NCBI GenBank assembly: GCA_020698575.1
Contig: CM036248.1
Location: forward strand, 24,416,229 to 24,480,228
From: Bostrychus sinensis
Lineage: Eukaryota > Chordata > Actinopteri > Gobiiformes > Eleotridae
Length of the DNA: 64,000 nucleotides
Reading direction: 5' to 3'
This document shows, one piece after another, positions 24,915 through 36,100 of this stretch. How positions within the stretch are numbered: the first letter of the stretch is position 1; every line of letters begins with the position of its first letter. The position numbers and the translations under genes were made by a program. Under the pieces are notes generated by a model, which was given only the letters and a program-made list of their open reading frames with translations, searched no databases and was not told the DNA's origin.

Positions 24915-26619
24915 AGAGTAACTCACCCCTACACCATTTTTTTTGAGCTGATCAGCTGTACAAACAGGGCTTTAGTGATACATCTCACTATTTATAGTCT
25001 TATGTTTGACTGTTTTGTAAAAAAAGGTCTAAATTCACATTTTGTAGTGAAAACCGTCAGAGTGCTGCCCTCCTAGGGTCAAACAGTGGGATTTCTGCTC
25101 AATAGTTCCAGATAGGCAACTGTGACGTAGTATTTGACCACTTTACCGCACCTGTGCCGAGTATCTCCTCCCACGGCCCGTGCTCTCCACGCCCTCGCTG
25201 TCTCTCTCCCCCGCGCGCTCGTCCCAGTCCTGCTGTTGCCAGGTGTGGGTCTTTTTCCTAAACACGCCACTCAGCCCCGCATTTACCGTTCAGTCTCCTC
25301 CGCCCCCCTCCCCTCTCACGGCTGCACTTCACTGTCCCGTGTGTCAGCGCACAATAAGGCATAATGAGCCTGATCAATGACAGTATGTACCTACAAATTA
25401 GCGGTGTTGGGAGTAACGCATTACAAAGTAACGAGATTACAATTGTCAGTAACGCAGGGGGTAACGCGTTACTTTTGAGCCCCCCAGTAAGCAATATTAC
25501 AGTTACTAACAAAATACCCAATTAGTTACTTGCGTTACAGTCACTACAGTCACTTTCATTTACCTGCAGTTTACCGCAAGGACACGGAATGAAAATGCAT
25601 TAAACGAATAGCGCTGATACGTTTTCTACTTTATTTTCATTCGTTCCCTTCTCTGCTCCTCTTTATGCGCGCAGCGGCCACTCGTCCTGTCCGCGCGCGT
25701 CGGGGCGCATGCAGCTGCTGCTGTCAGCGGGGACAGCGGGGAAAGAAGAGACGTGCACCGCTTTGGCGCTAACAACAAGTGCGTTTTAGCTTCAGTGTAG
25801 TGAAATAAAACGGTGTCCTCAGGACTTGAACGCTGCACAGGAGCAGAGGCAGGTGAACCTAAAGGGCAGTATTTACTGTGTCAGGCTGCCCTGCTGCTGA
25901 AATGAATGCAGCTAAAAAAAACTTGAACGCCTGTATAAAATAACAGTGCGGGTCAGGGCAACGGTGAGGCTCTAGGCTTCTTCTGTTTAGAATTGGGTTC
26001 ATTTGGGCTTCCTGTTAGGAAGTAATCCAAAAGGAAAGTAACTAAGTTACTTTCACGAGTCAGTAACCAAGTAAAGTAATATATTACTTTTCAAAAGAGT
26101 AACTAGTAATCTATAACTAGTTTTTACTTTTTTGAGTAACTAACCCAACACTGCAAATTAGTGACACTGGGGAGAGTTTTGACTCCACAGATGTGTTTTA
26201 AACTTGCCACGCTTTAAGTCACTTTTTGTTTGATGACAATCGATTTCTTACTCGCGGAGATACGATCAAAAACAGCTCTCAGCTGAAATAATACCAGTAA
26301 ATAAAGACGCGATCTGATGCACACGTTACTGCAGCGGCGCACAACGCCTTTCTCACAATATTTCAACTGTGTTATTATAAAAGGAACATAAAACATCAGT
26401 CCAGACGTCCTGCATTTTTTTTCCCCCATTTCTGGGACTTGGCAACCCTGCTGTGGAGGAGGTCCATGAGGTCTCTGACAGCTGTCAGTCACAGGACCAG
26501 GCCTCGCTCCTCCCTCAGTTCTCCTCCTCTGTCTCTGCCAGGTCTCTGCCCACTTTTTGAGCAGTTTTCAATCTCTGGCAGTGGGCGGAGTCAGGCCTGG
26601 GCCAGGGGTGAGTTACTCT
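24915..26619. mobile_element. TTAA-flanked DNA transposon (Kolobok- or piggyBac-type), interrupted
   Basis: AGAGTAACTCACCCCT at 24,915-24,930 is repeated in inverted form, AGGGGTGAGTTACTCT, at 26,604-26,619 (16 of 16). Both ends are flanked by TTAA (24,911-24,914 and 26,620-26,623), the target of Kolobok and piggyBac elements. The interior carries a complete hAT insertion; without it the element is about 0.95 kb. It has CpG-rich stretches but no full transposase, so it is non-autonomous. Superfamily choice between Kolobok and piggyBac is not settled from the ends alone. Confidence 0.88.
25402..26153. mobile_element. hAT-type element nested in the TTAA element
   Basis: The left end CGGTGTTGGGAGTAACGC and the right end (complement CAGTGTTGGGTTAGTTACTC) are inverted. 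CAAATTAG is duplicated exactly at 25,394-25,401 and 26,154-26,161. The termini are rich in AGTAAC/GTTACT words, a feature of a very common teleost non-autonomous hAT group. The interior is GC- and CpG-rich (25,660-25,780) and non-coding. Confidence 0.92.
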
Positions 26620-26975
26620 TTAAGGACAGCATTGGGATGTTTGGCAGCATTTGCAGTGTGGTTCAGTGGTGCTGGGAATATTAGTGAAGATAGGGCAACT
26701 GCAGAATTGGAAATCCTGGCAGGGGCTTTGGAGAGCCAGAATTTTCTCTTTATAGACGTATAACAGTCATACAATTATAGATGGCATCTTTTCGATTTCT
26801 GTCACTGAACTCAGAAATGTACATACATAAAACATGCAAAGTCATGGCTATTACTTTTCCAACCCTTTTTCATTCCAAAAGTTAAATCGAGCAATGTCTG
26901 GCCAAGCAGTAATACTGGTGTAATATTAATAGTTTTCCTATCTTTGGCTTGGGTTGGCCATAGACCTGTGCAATC

Positions 26976-27135
26976 TATTCATTCATTTCTTCTGTTATGA
27001 GTCATAGGGTACTGGAGCCAATCCCCCCCATTGGATGTAGGCCAAGTCAGACTACAGCATCACCTAATGACATACACCAACAGACAATAATTAACGCTCA
27101 CATTCATTTACTGTGTGTAATTTAGGATTTCCAAG
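26976..27135 (+). mobile_element. Degenerate copy of a common teleost interspersed repeat
   Basis: Shows the run ATTCATTCATTTCTTCTGTT, GGTACTGGAGCCAATCC, then later CACATTCATTTACTGTGTG and 'AATTTAGGATT'. This order matches the fragment at 41,766-41,856 (CATTCATCTTCTTCC, GGGGTCGCGGGTGACTGGAG, CCTATCCCAG) and an inverted piece at 62,379-62,455. The type of parent element (LINE 3' end or other) is not determined here. Confidence 0.55.
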
Positions 27136-28453
27136 GCACCATTAGCCTTAAAGCAAGTGAAACCAAAACTTAAATCAAAATTATCTAACTTTTACAGCAA
27201 AATATTGTGTCTGAAAATTATTAAAACAACAGCATAAACCAAAACAAAGTTAAAAAAAACGTTATCTGGACTTGGTTGGCTTGATTGTGTGACTCAGCAT
27301 AAAACATTAAAACATTATTTCAAACAAACTTAACATTATAGCTAACACACTTTTTGAGTCTTGGCCCACCAGTTGGATTCCACTTGGGTTAAACAATTTT
27401 GAATCGAATAAATACTGACTAGATATAGATTAATCAGACATGTATATCATTATTTTAAAGATGATGTATCATATCAATAGCAGGTTTATTGTCTGTTACA
27501 CAGTTTATTCAGGGTCCGTCCAGTTGGTAGAAATTTACAGCTGCTCAAATGTAAACATAATTTTTTTTTACCGTAATAAAAAAGTGAGATATTATATTAT
27601 CACCTCTACTTCCTGGTCCCATCTCCATGACGACCTGAGAATCAAAATGTTGAGGATGTAATGCGCTCTACAACTTTGAGCAGACCCAACTTTCTCCAGA
27701 GAGCAATCTGCAACACAGCACACTCCTCCTGACATTTTTAGACATTTCTGTGGAAAAACTTTAGAACAAGGCACAAGTCATGACTGTCCAGAAACACTCA
27801 AAATATCAATAAATGTAATAAATGTGTTGAGTGAAATTTCACTATGAAATAAGTTTTGTTAATTTTGATCTAAATACACGTTCTACATGTCTATATCCAT
27901 GTGTTAACTATATTTATTTTTACATGTATTACCATTTATATGAAGACTGATTGCAGCAAAATTAGAAAAAACTGACTGAAACAGGCATTGCATTCAATCT
28001 AACTTTTTACCAAAATAGTACAAGTAACTAGCCTGGCCTTCCATTTGTGTATCAGTTATTTTAGTCCCTGTCAATGAAAGATGTTTTTTCCAGAAGCAGA
28101 ACAAAGTAATGTAGATTAAACGACCACTGAATGTGCAACGTGAAAAGATAGACATACAACAAATCAGAATTCAGTACATTACCAGTAAAACCCACCCAAT
28201 TTTAAATAAACAGTTATGATTGGTGGGGAGGAATTTTGGTGGAGATGGGATTGGTCCTAGGCCTACTTCACTTCTCTAAAAAAAATAAAGGCTGGCCAGG
28301 GAAGTTAAAGTATACTAGTATTAAAGAGCATAAAGTACTGAATGGCTGAAAAATCATGTCAGCCTTGCGTGTGTAGTTATTGTAAAGTGTCCATTATCAT
28401 ATAATGATATGATAATAATGATTTAATTTTTATACTGTATCCTCTTTTAACAG

Positions 28454-28945
28454 CCAGTGTATCTGGTCCAGTCTGGGACTTTCAGCAGGGGACCTCATGA
28501 GGAGGCCTCACAGAAGACTCCAGGGTACGGGGATGGCCCATGGGGAAAACAGGCCACAGAGAGAAGAGGATGTAAAGGACCTCTGCCCTGCTGGACAACT
28601 GACCCAAATTGTCGGCCTCCAACTGCTAAACGTCCCACAGTCTTCATGGACAGGAGAGTCAAGTGCCCATGCCCCAACTGGACCACTGACCCAGACTGTG
28701 ATCCTCCACCAGCCAAACGTTGGTGTGCCCAGGCGGAGAGGAGAGGGGTAAAGAGACATCGCCATGTTGGATGACCTCTGACCTGGAGTGTGTTCCTCCG
28801 CCAACCAAACGTCCCAGAGTTCATGAAGAGAGGGGTGTGAAGAGAAAGAGAAACTCTGCTCTGGACTGTGTCCTCCCAGAGGACAAGAGGAGGAGAGTCA
28901 TGACCAGGACAGAGGAACTGGAGTTTAATAACAAGAGTCCTAAAG
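28454..28945 (+). pseudogene. Candidate exon of a repeat-containing basic protein (one-base frame break)
   Basis: After a pyrimidine-rich acceptor (CCTCTTTTAACAG, ending 28,453) an open frame starts PVYLVQSGTFSRGPHEEASQ. It then shows repeats of about 30 residues with the pattern W-[TM]-T-x-D-[PL]-x-C-x-P-P-x-x-K-R followed by an E-R-R/G-V-K-R basic patch. Repeats 1 and 2 lie in one frame, which ends at TGA 28,772-28,774. Repeat 3 (CVPPPTKRPRVHEERGVKRK) and a shorter fourth (LDCVLPEDKRRRV) continue in the next frame. The shift falls near 28,757-28,762, as if one base were lost. The KR-rich patches look like nuclear-localisation signals. The exon ends at 28,945 before GTAAAA. Family not recognised. 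It could be a decayed copy, a real allele-level frameshift or a sequence error. Confidence 0.5.
28579..28915 (+). repeat. Coding tandem repeats, about 90-bp period
   Basis: Four diverged units begin near 28,580, 28,666, 28,760 and 28,855. Shared nucleotide blocks include GGACxACTGACCCA, CTCC-(A/G)CC-A-CCAAACGT and GAGAGGxGTGAAGAGA. The unit length is close to a multiple of three, which preserves frame apart from the break between units 2 and 3. Divergence between units is substantial, so the array is not a recent slippage product. Confidence 0.65.
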
Positions 28946-29010
28946 GTAAAACAGAACTCTGCACTTCTCTCACACTCTCAGGTCACAGCTGTGTCTATTT
29001 TTCCTCACAG
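28946..29010 (+). other. Candidate 65-bp intron
   Basis: GTAAAACAGAAC at the 5' side and TCTATTTTTCCTCACAG at the 3' side form a minimal, plausible vertebrate intron. Joining 28,945 to 29,011 keeps the downstream frame open for more than 50 codons, which supports it. Confidence 0.5.
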
Positions 29011-29175
29011 CTGCTGATCAGGAGGTCTCCAGAAACTCAGAGCTTCCTTCTACAGCTCAGAGCCAGAACAAGAGTGTCCAGGACCAGAAACAGGACACAA
29101 AGATGACACCAAACAAACCTGCAGCAGCAGCTCAGTGCACACTTGACAGGGATTTTCAGTTATTTGAATGTTAAG
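29011..29175 (+). pseudogene. Second candidate exon, Ser/Gln-rich, of the repeat-protein locus
   Basis: In phase with the preceding exon this encodes a hydrophilic stretch, AADQEVSRNSELPSTAQSQN and beyond, including an alanine run after TPNKP, and stays open to TAA near 29,173. A canonical donor after the CAG at about 29,132 is missing: the sequence is CAG-TGCAC, where one more G would give CAG-GTGCAC. A further acceptor, GTGTTTGCAG, ends near 29,297, and the segment after it is open in more than one frame up to about 29,450. The locus could therefore end here or continue after a damaged donor. Confidence 0.4.
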
Positions 29176-29297
29176 AAATTACTTGGTTTCCATTTGGATT
29201 CAAAAATAGATGGTCAGAACTGCTTCATTCTCATGAAGCATTATATGAAATTTTTCATCTACAGTTTACTGAGCTTATTTTATTATTGTGTTTGCAG

Positions 29298-29470
29298 CCA
29301 AAAGCAGATCCAGTGTCAGACCAAGATCCAGACTCAACACTGCACCAACTCAGGTCCATGTCCAGAGCAAGTCCAAGCATTTCCGCCTCAAACGCCGCAG
29401 TGTTACAGAGATTTGTGCTGTCCTGCTGCTTTGAACACATCAGTGTTTCTTCTACTTGAGACAATAAAAA
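29298..29470 (+). other. Candidate terminal exon and 3' end of the repeat-protein locus
   Basis: It follows a strong pyrimidine/TTTGCAG acceptor (TATTATTGTGTTTGCAG). The segment is rich in CAGxCCAAG-type codons; all three frames are open for 40 or more codons, and the correct one depends on the unresolved upstream junction. It ends in an AATAAA signal. Confidence 0.35.
29463..29468 (+). terminator. Polyadenylation signal AATAAA
   Basis: GAGACAATAAAAACTC lies just past the last open frames of the 28.45-29.47 kb locus on the same strand, where a 3' end would be expected. Confidence 0.45.
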
Positions 29471-29479
29471 CTCTAACAT

Positions 29480-32400
29480 GATTATGTTAAAAATTACTCT
29501 GGTTAATTATTTAGTTAGTGACAATGGTGGTTTGCTCCCTTGTCAAAATGTATTACTATTGTTGATACTATATTTTTGCTGGATGAGAGAGTAGAGAGTG
29601 GAGGGTAGGTCTCAGCTTTTGTGTTTCCTTGAGCCTTCATCATACTCTGACAAATATTTTTTGTCATTATTGATAAGAACTGTCCAGCTCTCAACATGTA
29701 GCCTTTTCCTCATCAGTGGCTCTGCAGTCTGTGTCCCAGTGAGACAGCAGGTGAGACTTTAAACCCGGAACTGAAGTGATAGTAAAGCGTATTGATAGTC
29801 CAGACCAGAGGTCCCTCCCTGGGCTCCTTTTCCTCTGAACCAGACTGCAGCTCCAAATGGCAGTGCATTGATCAGAAGGTCACACCAGATTGGATTCAAC
29901 TCTATAATTCACTGTCACTCCACATTGAAACAGCAGCTGTCAGTGATGCTCCAGGTAACAGAGGGCAGAAGCAATTATAGCAGCTCATCGTTAAAGTTAC
30001 ATTTCAGGCAAGAGAGGAAACCTTGGGCATTCAAAAAGAGGGACATTGCAAATAATAACAGTCTCATTCTGCTGTGCATGTGACACCTTCCTTTGATAGT
30101 GACCAGTTAGGGCATATGCAATAAAATGTTGAATTAAAATCAGATTTAATTCAAGTGAGAATATAGTGTACAAATAGCACTACTCCAGTAAAAGGTTAGC
30201 ATCTTAAATCCTGTCAGACATAAGGTCAAAGGTCAATCACTGAGCTTATTCTCAGCATTAAAAAACACCTAAAACCTTTGCCACTTATTTTTATTCATAA
30301 ATGTTTAGTGCAATAGGTTTGAAAAGCCTAAACCTGGCACAGGGTGTCTGTTGTCTAAAGTTTATGTTCAGTGTCAGGATCATGCATTACCTTGATGAAC
30401 TATGTGGATCCATAATACATCCAGAGTTGCTCACATTGATCTTCCATCCTCATCCTCTATGTGTATTTTCTGCTCTCTGTGGGCCACTGCAGCCAGCTGG
30501 ACCACAAGCCTGGAGCCTGCTGAGGGACAGACCTGGGGGACACTGTGGTCTGCTGGGCTAAAGGCCTGGGGGATCACCATATACTGAGTATGCAATGTGT
30601 GGGAACACACTATGTTATTTAACTATGTGGTCTCTGGTAAATTAATCTCTATGTAAAGCATCGTATACAAAGTATGGTATAAAGCAATAACAATACATTA
30701 GAAAGATTTGATAATAGTTTGATGAAGCATTGGAAATGTCTACTTAGCCTTAAATACAGGTGTACACATGTAAATGAAAACTGGAACCAAATAGACTATG
30801 AAACTATTTCCACACATTTTAAGGGCGGTATAAAATTGTAAAATCAATGTTTGACTTCACATGTCAGGTAAAGCTATTGTTGTATGAGGAGTTACAATTA
30901 CTTTGAGTTGACTATATACCAAAGCATACACGTTAAATTTGTTACTAAGCTGTCTGACAGTGTCACTTCCTCACTTCATTTGCAGTTCAAATGGTGTGAT
31001 CACATTCACAGACTGACTCATCCGTTCCCGTGGGGCTGATCTAGCTGCCATTAGTCCGAGCTGAAAGGATGCCCTTCACTTTATTTATGACTGAAAAGAT
31101 TGGCCAAGGTAAGGACCTGCAATGATTTCCTTGTCACTTTCACTACTATATATTAGTCTGTGATTCATCACTGCCAACACTGATGGCTCAATTCCAGGAG
31201 CAAAAATACAATCAGCTGCGACACTGACCAGATGTCTCTTTGAGGGATGAGAGAGAGGCCGTAAGATGTGGCAGGTAATTCAGTTAAGTAGAACAATTTT
31301 CAACAAATAAAACCTCTTGAACAACCTATGTATCTGTGTGGATGCAAGTAGTTAATACCTTTCAGAAGGGCTAGATTAACACAAAGTCACGCTCAATCAC
31401 TGCAGCTGCTCAGTCAGAACAGAGTTTTCAGGCTTGAGCACATTCACTTCACACTTCTTCTTACGCTTGAATTAGAGCTGAAGACAATTCGACTATCATG
31501 TGTGCCATGTGATCACCTGCAGCAAATTTAATAAAGAACTGTACACTGGAGAGGCAGTAATGGCAGAGATAGATGTAACGTTAGGAGATCTTCAGCTGTG
31601 GTGTCTCTAAAACTATAATTTATGGTGTTTGCGCTGGGTGTGTAGTGATGCCAGGAAGCATAAAGGATAAAGATAAAGAATACCAGTGCGTCTGATAGTT
31701 TAGTTTGCCCGTAACAAGGCCATTCTCTGTACCGTCTGAATCAAATTTACACTGTAGCCCATATTCAGTATTTCAACGGCAAGTGTAACACAATGCTAGC
31801 CTGACCAGCCAGTCAAATCCTCTTTTGTAGTTAAGTGAAATAGGTCTGGAACCCCTCTCAAACCTGTTCTGAAACCCAATCATTACCTAAAAAGTTATGT
31901 TTTGTATTTCATTCTGGGTGTATGCTTTTAAATTGTTGCCCTCTGTTTTCTGAGTGGTTTCATGTCTGCCTGCACTGAGAGGTAGTTTTATCTGTGTGTA
32001 TTTGTTCGATCTCCTCCAAATTCAACTTAAAATGAAAAGAACCAGGAATGGACTATGCACATAATATTCTATGTTTTCTTTCTATTTGAAGAACAATTAG
32101 TAATTTCAACACAATGGAAATAGAAGATGCAAGCAGTTAATTCATTATTTACAGAGAATGGCTGTGCTGCTGCAGTATTTAAAGCCTGTATCACATATCT
32201 GAGAAGGCTAGGTAACCTGTGTGGCTTAGGTAACATGTTGCTCTACCATCTGTTCAGCCAAGTCTTAATTACACTTATTGTGTTATTTTGCAATGACCAG
32301 GTTTTTGTATTTGACTTAAAAATCCCTTTAACACAATTTAGAACACTCTCTGTTCATGTTTCTTTTGCATTGCTTAATTACTACTGCGCATTTGTAATGT

Positions 32401-32670
32401 TCTACTTTCTGTTCTATACTTTAACTTTGTAAGAAAAAGTATAACACAAAAGTAAATGGAAATAGTCAAACTTTAAATTATATGACAAATGAAAAGTCAA
32501 CATACTGTATGTAATGCCTTTCTCCAAACACTAGAGCAGCAATCATTTCTTGAATTGAATGTAGGTCTTTTTGTGTGCTGTAGAATAGGCTGTTAGTATT
32601 GACCTATACTTACAAAAGTTCAATTATACAACATCAATTTTCATAAGTTTGTAAAAACTGTGCTTTCACA
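29480..32670. other. Mostly unassigned non-coding DNA
   Basis: Apart from one possible short exon at 30,986-31,108, I see no supported gene or bounded mobile element. A few GC-richer stretches (29,700-29,850 and 30,470-30,570) lack open frames with a domain. Confidence 0.45.
30986..31108 (+). other. Possible short 5'-UTR or first-coding exon
   Basis: The segment is bounded by CACTTCATTTGCAG (acceptor) and CCAAG|GTAAGG (a strong donor match). All three frames have early stops, but an ATG near 31,069 (AAAGGATGC context) opens 13 codons that run through the donor. A leader exon carrying the start codon is possible; so is chance. Confidence 0.2.
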
Positions 32671-32671
32671 A

Positions 32672-32675
<4 letters not shown>

Positions 32676-32711
<36 letters not shown>
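32676..32711. repeat. (CT)n microsatellite
   Basis: About 17 uninterrupted CT units next to a SINE copy. Confidence 0.95.
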
Positions 32712-32714
<3 letters not shown>

Positions 32715-32740
32715 TTTCTTGAGATACCTGCCATTGTGTA

Positions 32741-32933
32741 AGGCAGGCAGTAGCTCAGTCAGAAGAGATGTTCGCCCACTAACCCATAGCATTGCATATT
32801 GTCATTGTGCCCTTGGGCAAAACACTTCAGACAGCTTGCCTATATGAATGTGTCAGTGTGACTGTGTTTGGCGGCGGTCGAAGGTGGCAGCTTGGCAGCC
32901 ATGGACAAAGAAGTAGCTCACCACCACTGAATA
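32741..32933 (+). mobile_element. tRNA-derived SINE copy
   Basis: AGGCAGGCAGTAGCTCAGTC is an A-box-like head. GTGCCCTTGGGCAAAACACTT and the later GGCAGCTTGGCAGCCATGGA and GTAGCTCACCACCACTGA blocks match the copy at 51,657-51,900 in the same order. Its 3' end runs directly into the inverted repeat at 32,942. Confidence 0.75.
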
Positions 32934-32941
32934 CTCTTTTT

Positions 32942-33066
32942 CAGGCACTTTTTAATATACAAAAAGGGACCCAAAATGACTTCATTTTAGGGCATTTTTT
33001 AGTATTTGAAAAATGCCTTGAATTGATTTCATTTTGGGTCTCTTGTTAGTATGCAAAAAGTGCCTT
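32942..33066. repeat. Long imperfect inverted repeat (about 57-bp arms)
   Basis: The left arm (32,942-32,999) and right arm (33,010-33,066) pair around a short loop at 33,000-33,009. Shared pieces are GGCACTTTTT, GGACCCAAAATGA and GGCATTTTT (with complements AAAAATGCC, TCATTTTGGGTC and AAAAAGTGCC). A third related copy, AAATTGACTTCAATTTAGGGC, follows near 33,106-33,126. It could be a small MITE, a rearranged tandem repeat or a transcribed hairpin. Confidence 0.75.
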
Positions 33067-33139
33067 AAAATGAAGTTATTTTTGATACACAAATTGAAAG
33101 TGAAACTCAAATTGACTTCAATTTAGGGCACTTTTATGG

Positions 33140-36100
33140 CTGAGAAACTGCATGATATAAGTTGAGATGTGTGACTTGTTGATGTCACATCTCATATGAC
33201 ACATTCCATACTCTATTCTTTTCACTTGAATGGTAGTTGGAAAATCATATAAATTTACAAACTCCATCATTGGCTGTAATAAATGCCCCTTTCAGTTGTA
33301 AACACATTCCTGACATACTGATTCTAATATATTTTAGAAACTTGACTAGTAATCTAATACAGTTCTCCTGTGCTGAAGTAGCTTATGAACAAACAACTGT
33401 GCAGTGAATTACTTCAGTCTCACTAAAAGCCTCTCCATCACACATAAGTAACTGACATTGATTTCTCTGAGGAGCTCTCTACATAGCACCATGTATGTTG
33501 ATTCACTACTTTTTCTTTTGTCCAGGCCACTCAGCCCAATATGGTAAAGACTGGAGCAGTATGGCTTAATTCTGGGGTCTTTTCTAAACTAGAAATAATC
33601 CTTAAGCTTCTTGAATAACCCTGTTACTGTTCAAATGCACAAAATGCCAAATGATTTATAAAATAAAGCTAGCATTTAGCATCAGCTGTTTCTTATTCTG
33701 ACCCTAATCTGAGTGAATGACAGCTACTAACAGCAATTTGTCTCAAAATTGTATAGCACTGATTCAGCATTCTGAATTTAAAGTTCAGGTAGCTATATTC
33801 TTGTAAAATCTATTAAAACAGTATTCAGCTATACAACCAAGCCACAAGGGGTTACCAATATATGCCATTCCCAAGCCAGATCTCTCTCTCACACACACAG
33901 CTACACACAAGGACTTACTTACTCAAGTAATGCGTCTATGTTTTAAAAGTGAAAACATAAGCCTATTTAAGGTATAGTGCTTATAAAACAAAACCACTTC
34001 TTCTAGTCTTCCTTCACAGACATGTTAAGGTAAGATTATTTTAACTCCATCAGATTTTTAGGCAACTCAAATCTCTGCAAAGTCCTTATATTCACCTGCA
34101 CCAGTTGATAAGCCTGTAGCTGCAGCTTAATAAGTGAGAGAGGCTTTATCTGTAATCCAGAGTCAATGATGGTAAGATTAGATTGTTTATTCGGTCTCTG
34201 AGAGTGTTGGCTTAGATTCCAGTTGTGTAGAGGGAGCAATTTTTGTAATTGCTTTGAAAGAATTTGGGGAGTACAAAAAAAGTGATGCGTTATCTGCTAT
34301 GAGATCTGCATTTGCGCCTGAACCTGTTTCAATGCCAAGCTGTTCAGAAGAGAGAATCACACATTACCGAACGTACTAAAGTGTGAAATCATTTATTCAG
34401 GTCCATCTAATCTCTTTAACCGTGTCATCTTTTTCACCTTGGAATGGTTGAAGCTAAATAAAACCCACTCATCTGTAGCCTATCATGCTTTTTATTGTCA
34501 ATAAAAAGAAGGTGGGTCAAGTTACATGGTTAGCAAGGTCATCCACCCACATAGTGTATGCAGGATCAGTCAGGGAGATTAATGAGGCTACTCCTGCTGA
34601 CATGACACCTCTGGATGAGACTACTACATCACTGTCCTGGGGTTGTCTACCATAGCATCACAGTGTAGTGGTGTAATACATTTCTAAACAATCTGTGTTA
34701 TGGTGACAATGCAGAGGTAATGTTCATGCAAGTGCAAGTGTTTGGTATAACAATATACCAATGCCATATAATTCCATTTCTCTTCTCTTCAACACACCCA
34801 CCAGCCATTCTGTCTGCACACAGTGTCACAGTGATGGCTTTTATTACAGCTGATTCCAGTATCCATATTGTACACAAGAGCTCTAACCAAAGCTGTCAAA
34901 GAAAACATCCTTAGCTCTTAGTGATGTCCCATATTTCGCTTACTTTAGCTGTAGAGCACACATCTATTCAGTGCATCGAATAATGTCTACTTACTGATAA
35001 ATGAAGATGCTGCAGAGGTAATGATCTGTCATGGTTTTTGTCTATTGGTTCAAGCTCCAAGGCTTCACTGTCTTCATCAAAGACTTATCTACAGACAGCT
35101 GGGCAAGTTTCATCAATCTCTTTTGCTTTCAAATTCTTCTATTCTCAAACTCCAGCATCAGCACATTATCCACAGTTGAACACGCTGCCTAAGGATTGCA
35201 TTGAATTTATAATACTGTATTCTGAAAATTTCACACAGAACTTTCTCTTTTTTTATCTCAGATTTTCCAACACAGCTGCACATGACTGTATCATTTACAT
35301 CTTCTACGCTTCATATTGGTTGTTTTTGCCTTCCATGCATTATTTTACAAATGTAGTTCATATGTCAATGTAACACAATTATCCAGTGCATTATGGATAA
35401 TTATTATGCATCCAGCACCAAACTATAAAAGGTTACTTAATAACAAAAATGTGCCTTTTTATTATTGCAAGTACTGCATCTGCATTTCTTGCCAGAGTAA
35501 TGTGAATGTCATACAATCAAACTCTGCCTTATTGTGTATTTAATCAATACGCCACAGAACTAATGTCTCTAAAAATGCTGTATGTCATATAAAGTGATGG
35601 CAACCAATTTTTAACCAGCCTTCTTGTGTGTTACTTCACCTTATTGATTTGTGCACTATATCATAAAGCTTTGTACCTGACTGAAATGCAGATGGCCAAT
35701 ACAGCCTTAGCAGAAAGGATAAAGCTAGGTGACAGACTGATTAACAAATGGATAGATGACAGGACAGATAGACTCACTGTGTAGTTTTGCATATTAGTGC
35801 AACTGAATTTCAGTTTAGTGTGAAAATCCACCATGCACATGCTTACCAACCCATTTGGTCAGCAGTGACTGTTTGCCAGAGAATACCAAAAGGATGTGTG
35901 GTGGCAAAGATTTAATCTGTAATTCCAATTTTTTATAACTTCTACATTACTGCTATTTTAGTGTTAGTTTGTGTTAAAAATTATGTATTTGTTGCAGCTG
36001 ATACTCGACTTCAATAAGTAAGCCAACTTTACTTTCAGACCCTTGGATATGTCCTCTCTTGTAGGGAATCTCCTCGATAAATTTTTTGTGATTGTAAAAC

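Noticed and set aside
34488..34510. CTTTTTATTG-T-CAATAAAAAG palindrome
   Set aside because: AT-only short palindrome, expected often in this composition; also resembles a chance poly(A)-signal pair.
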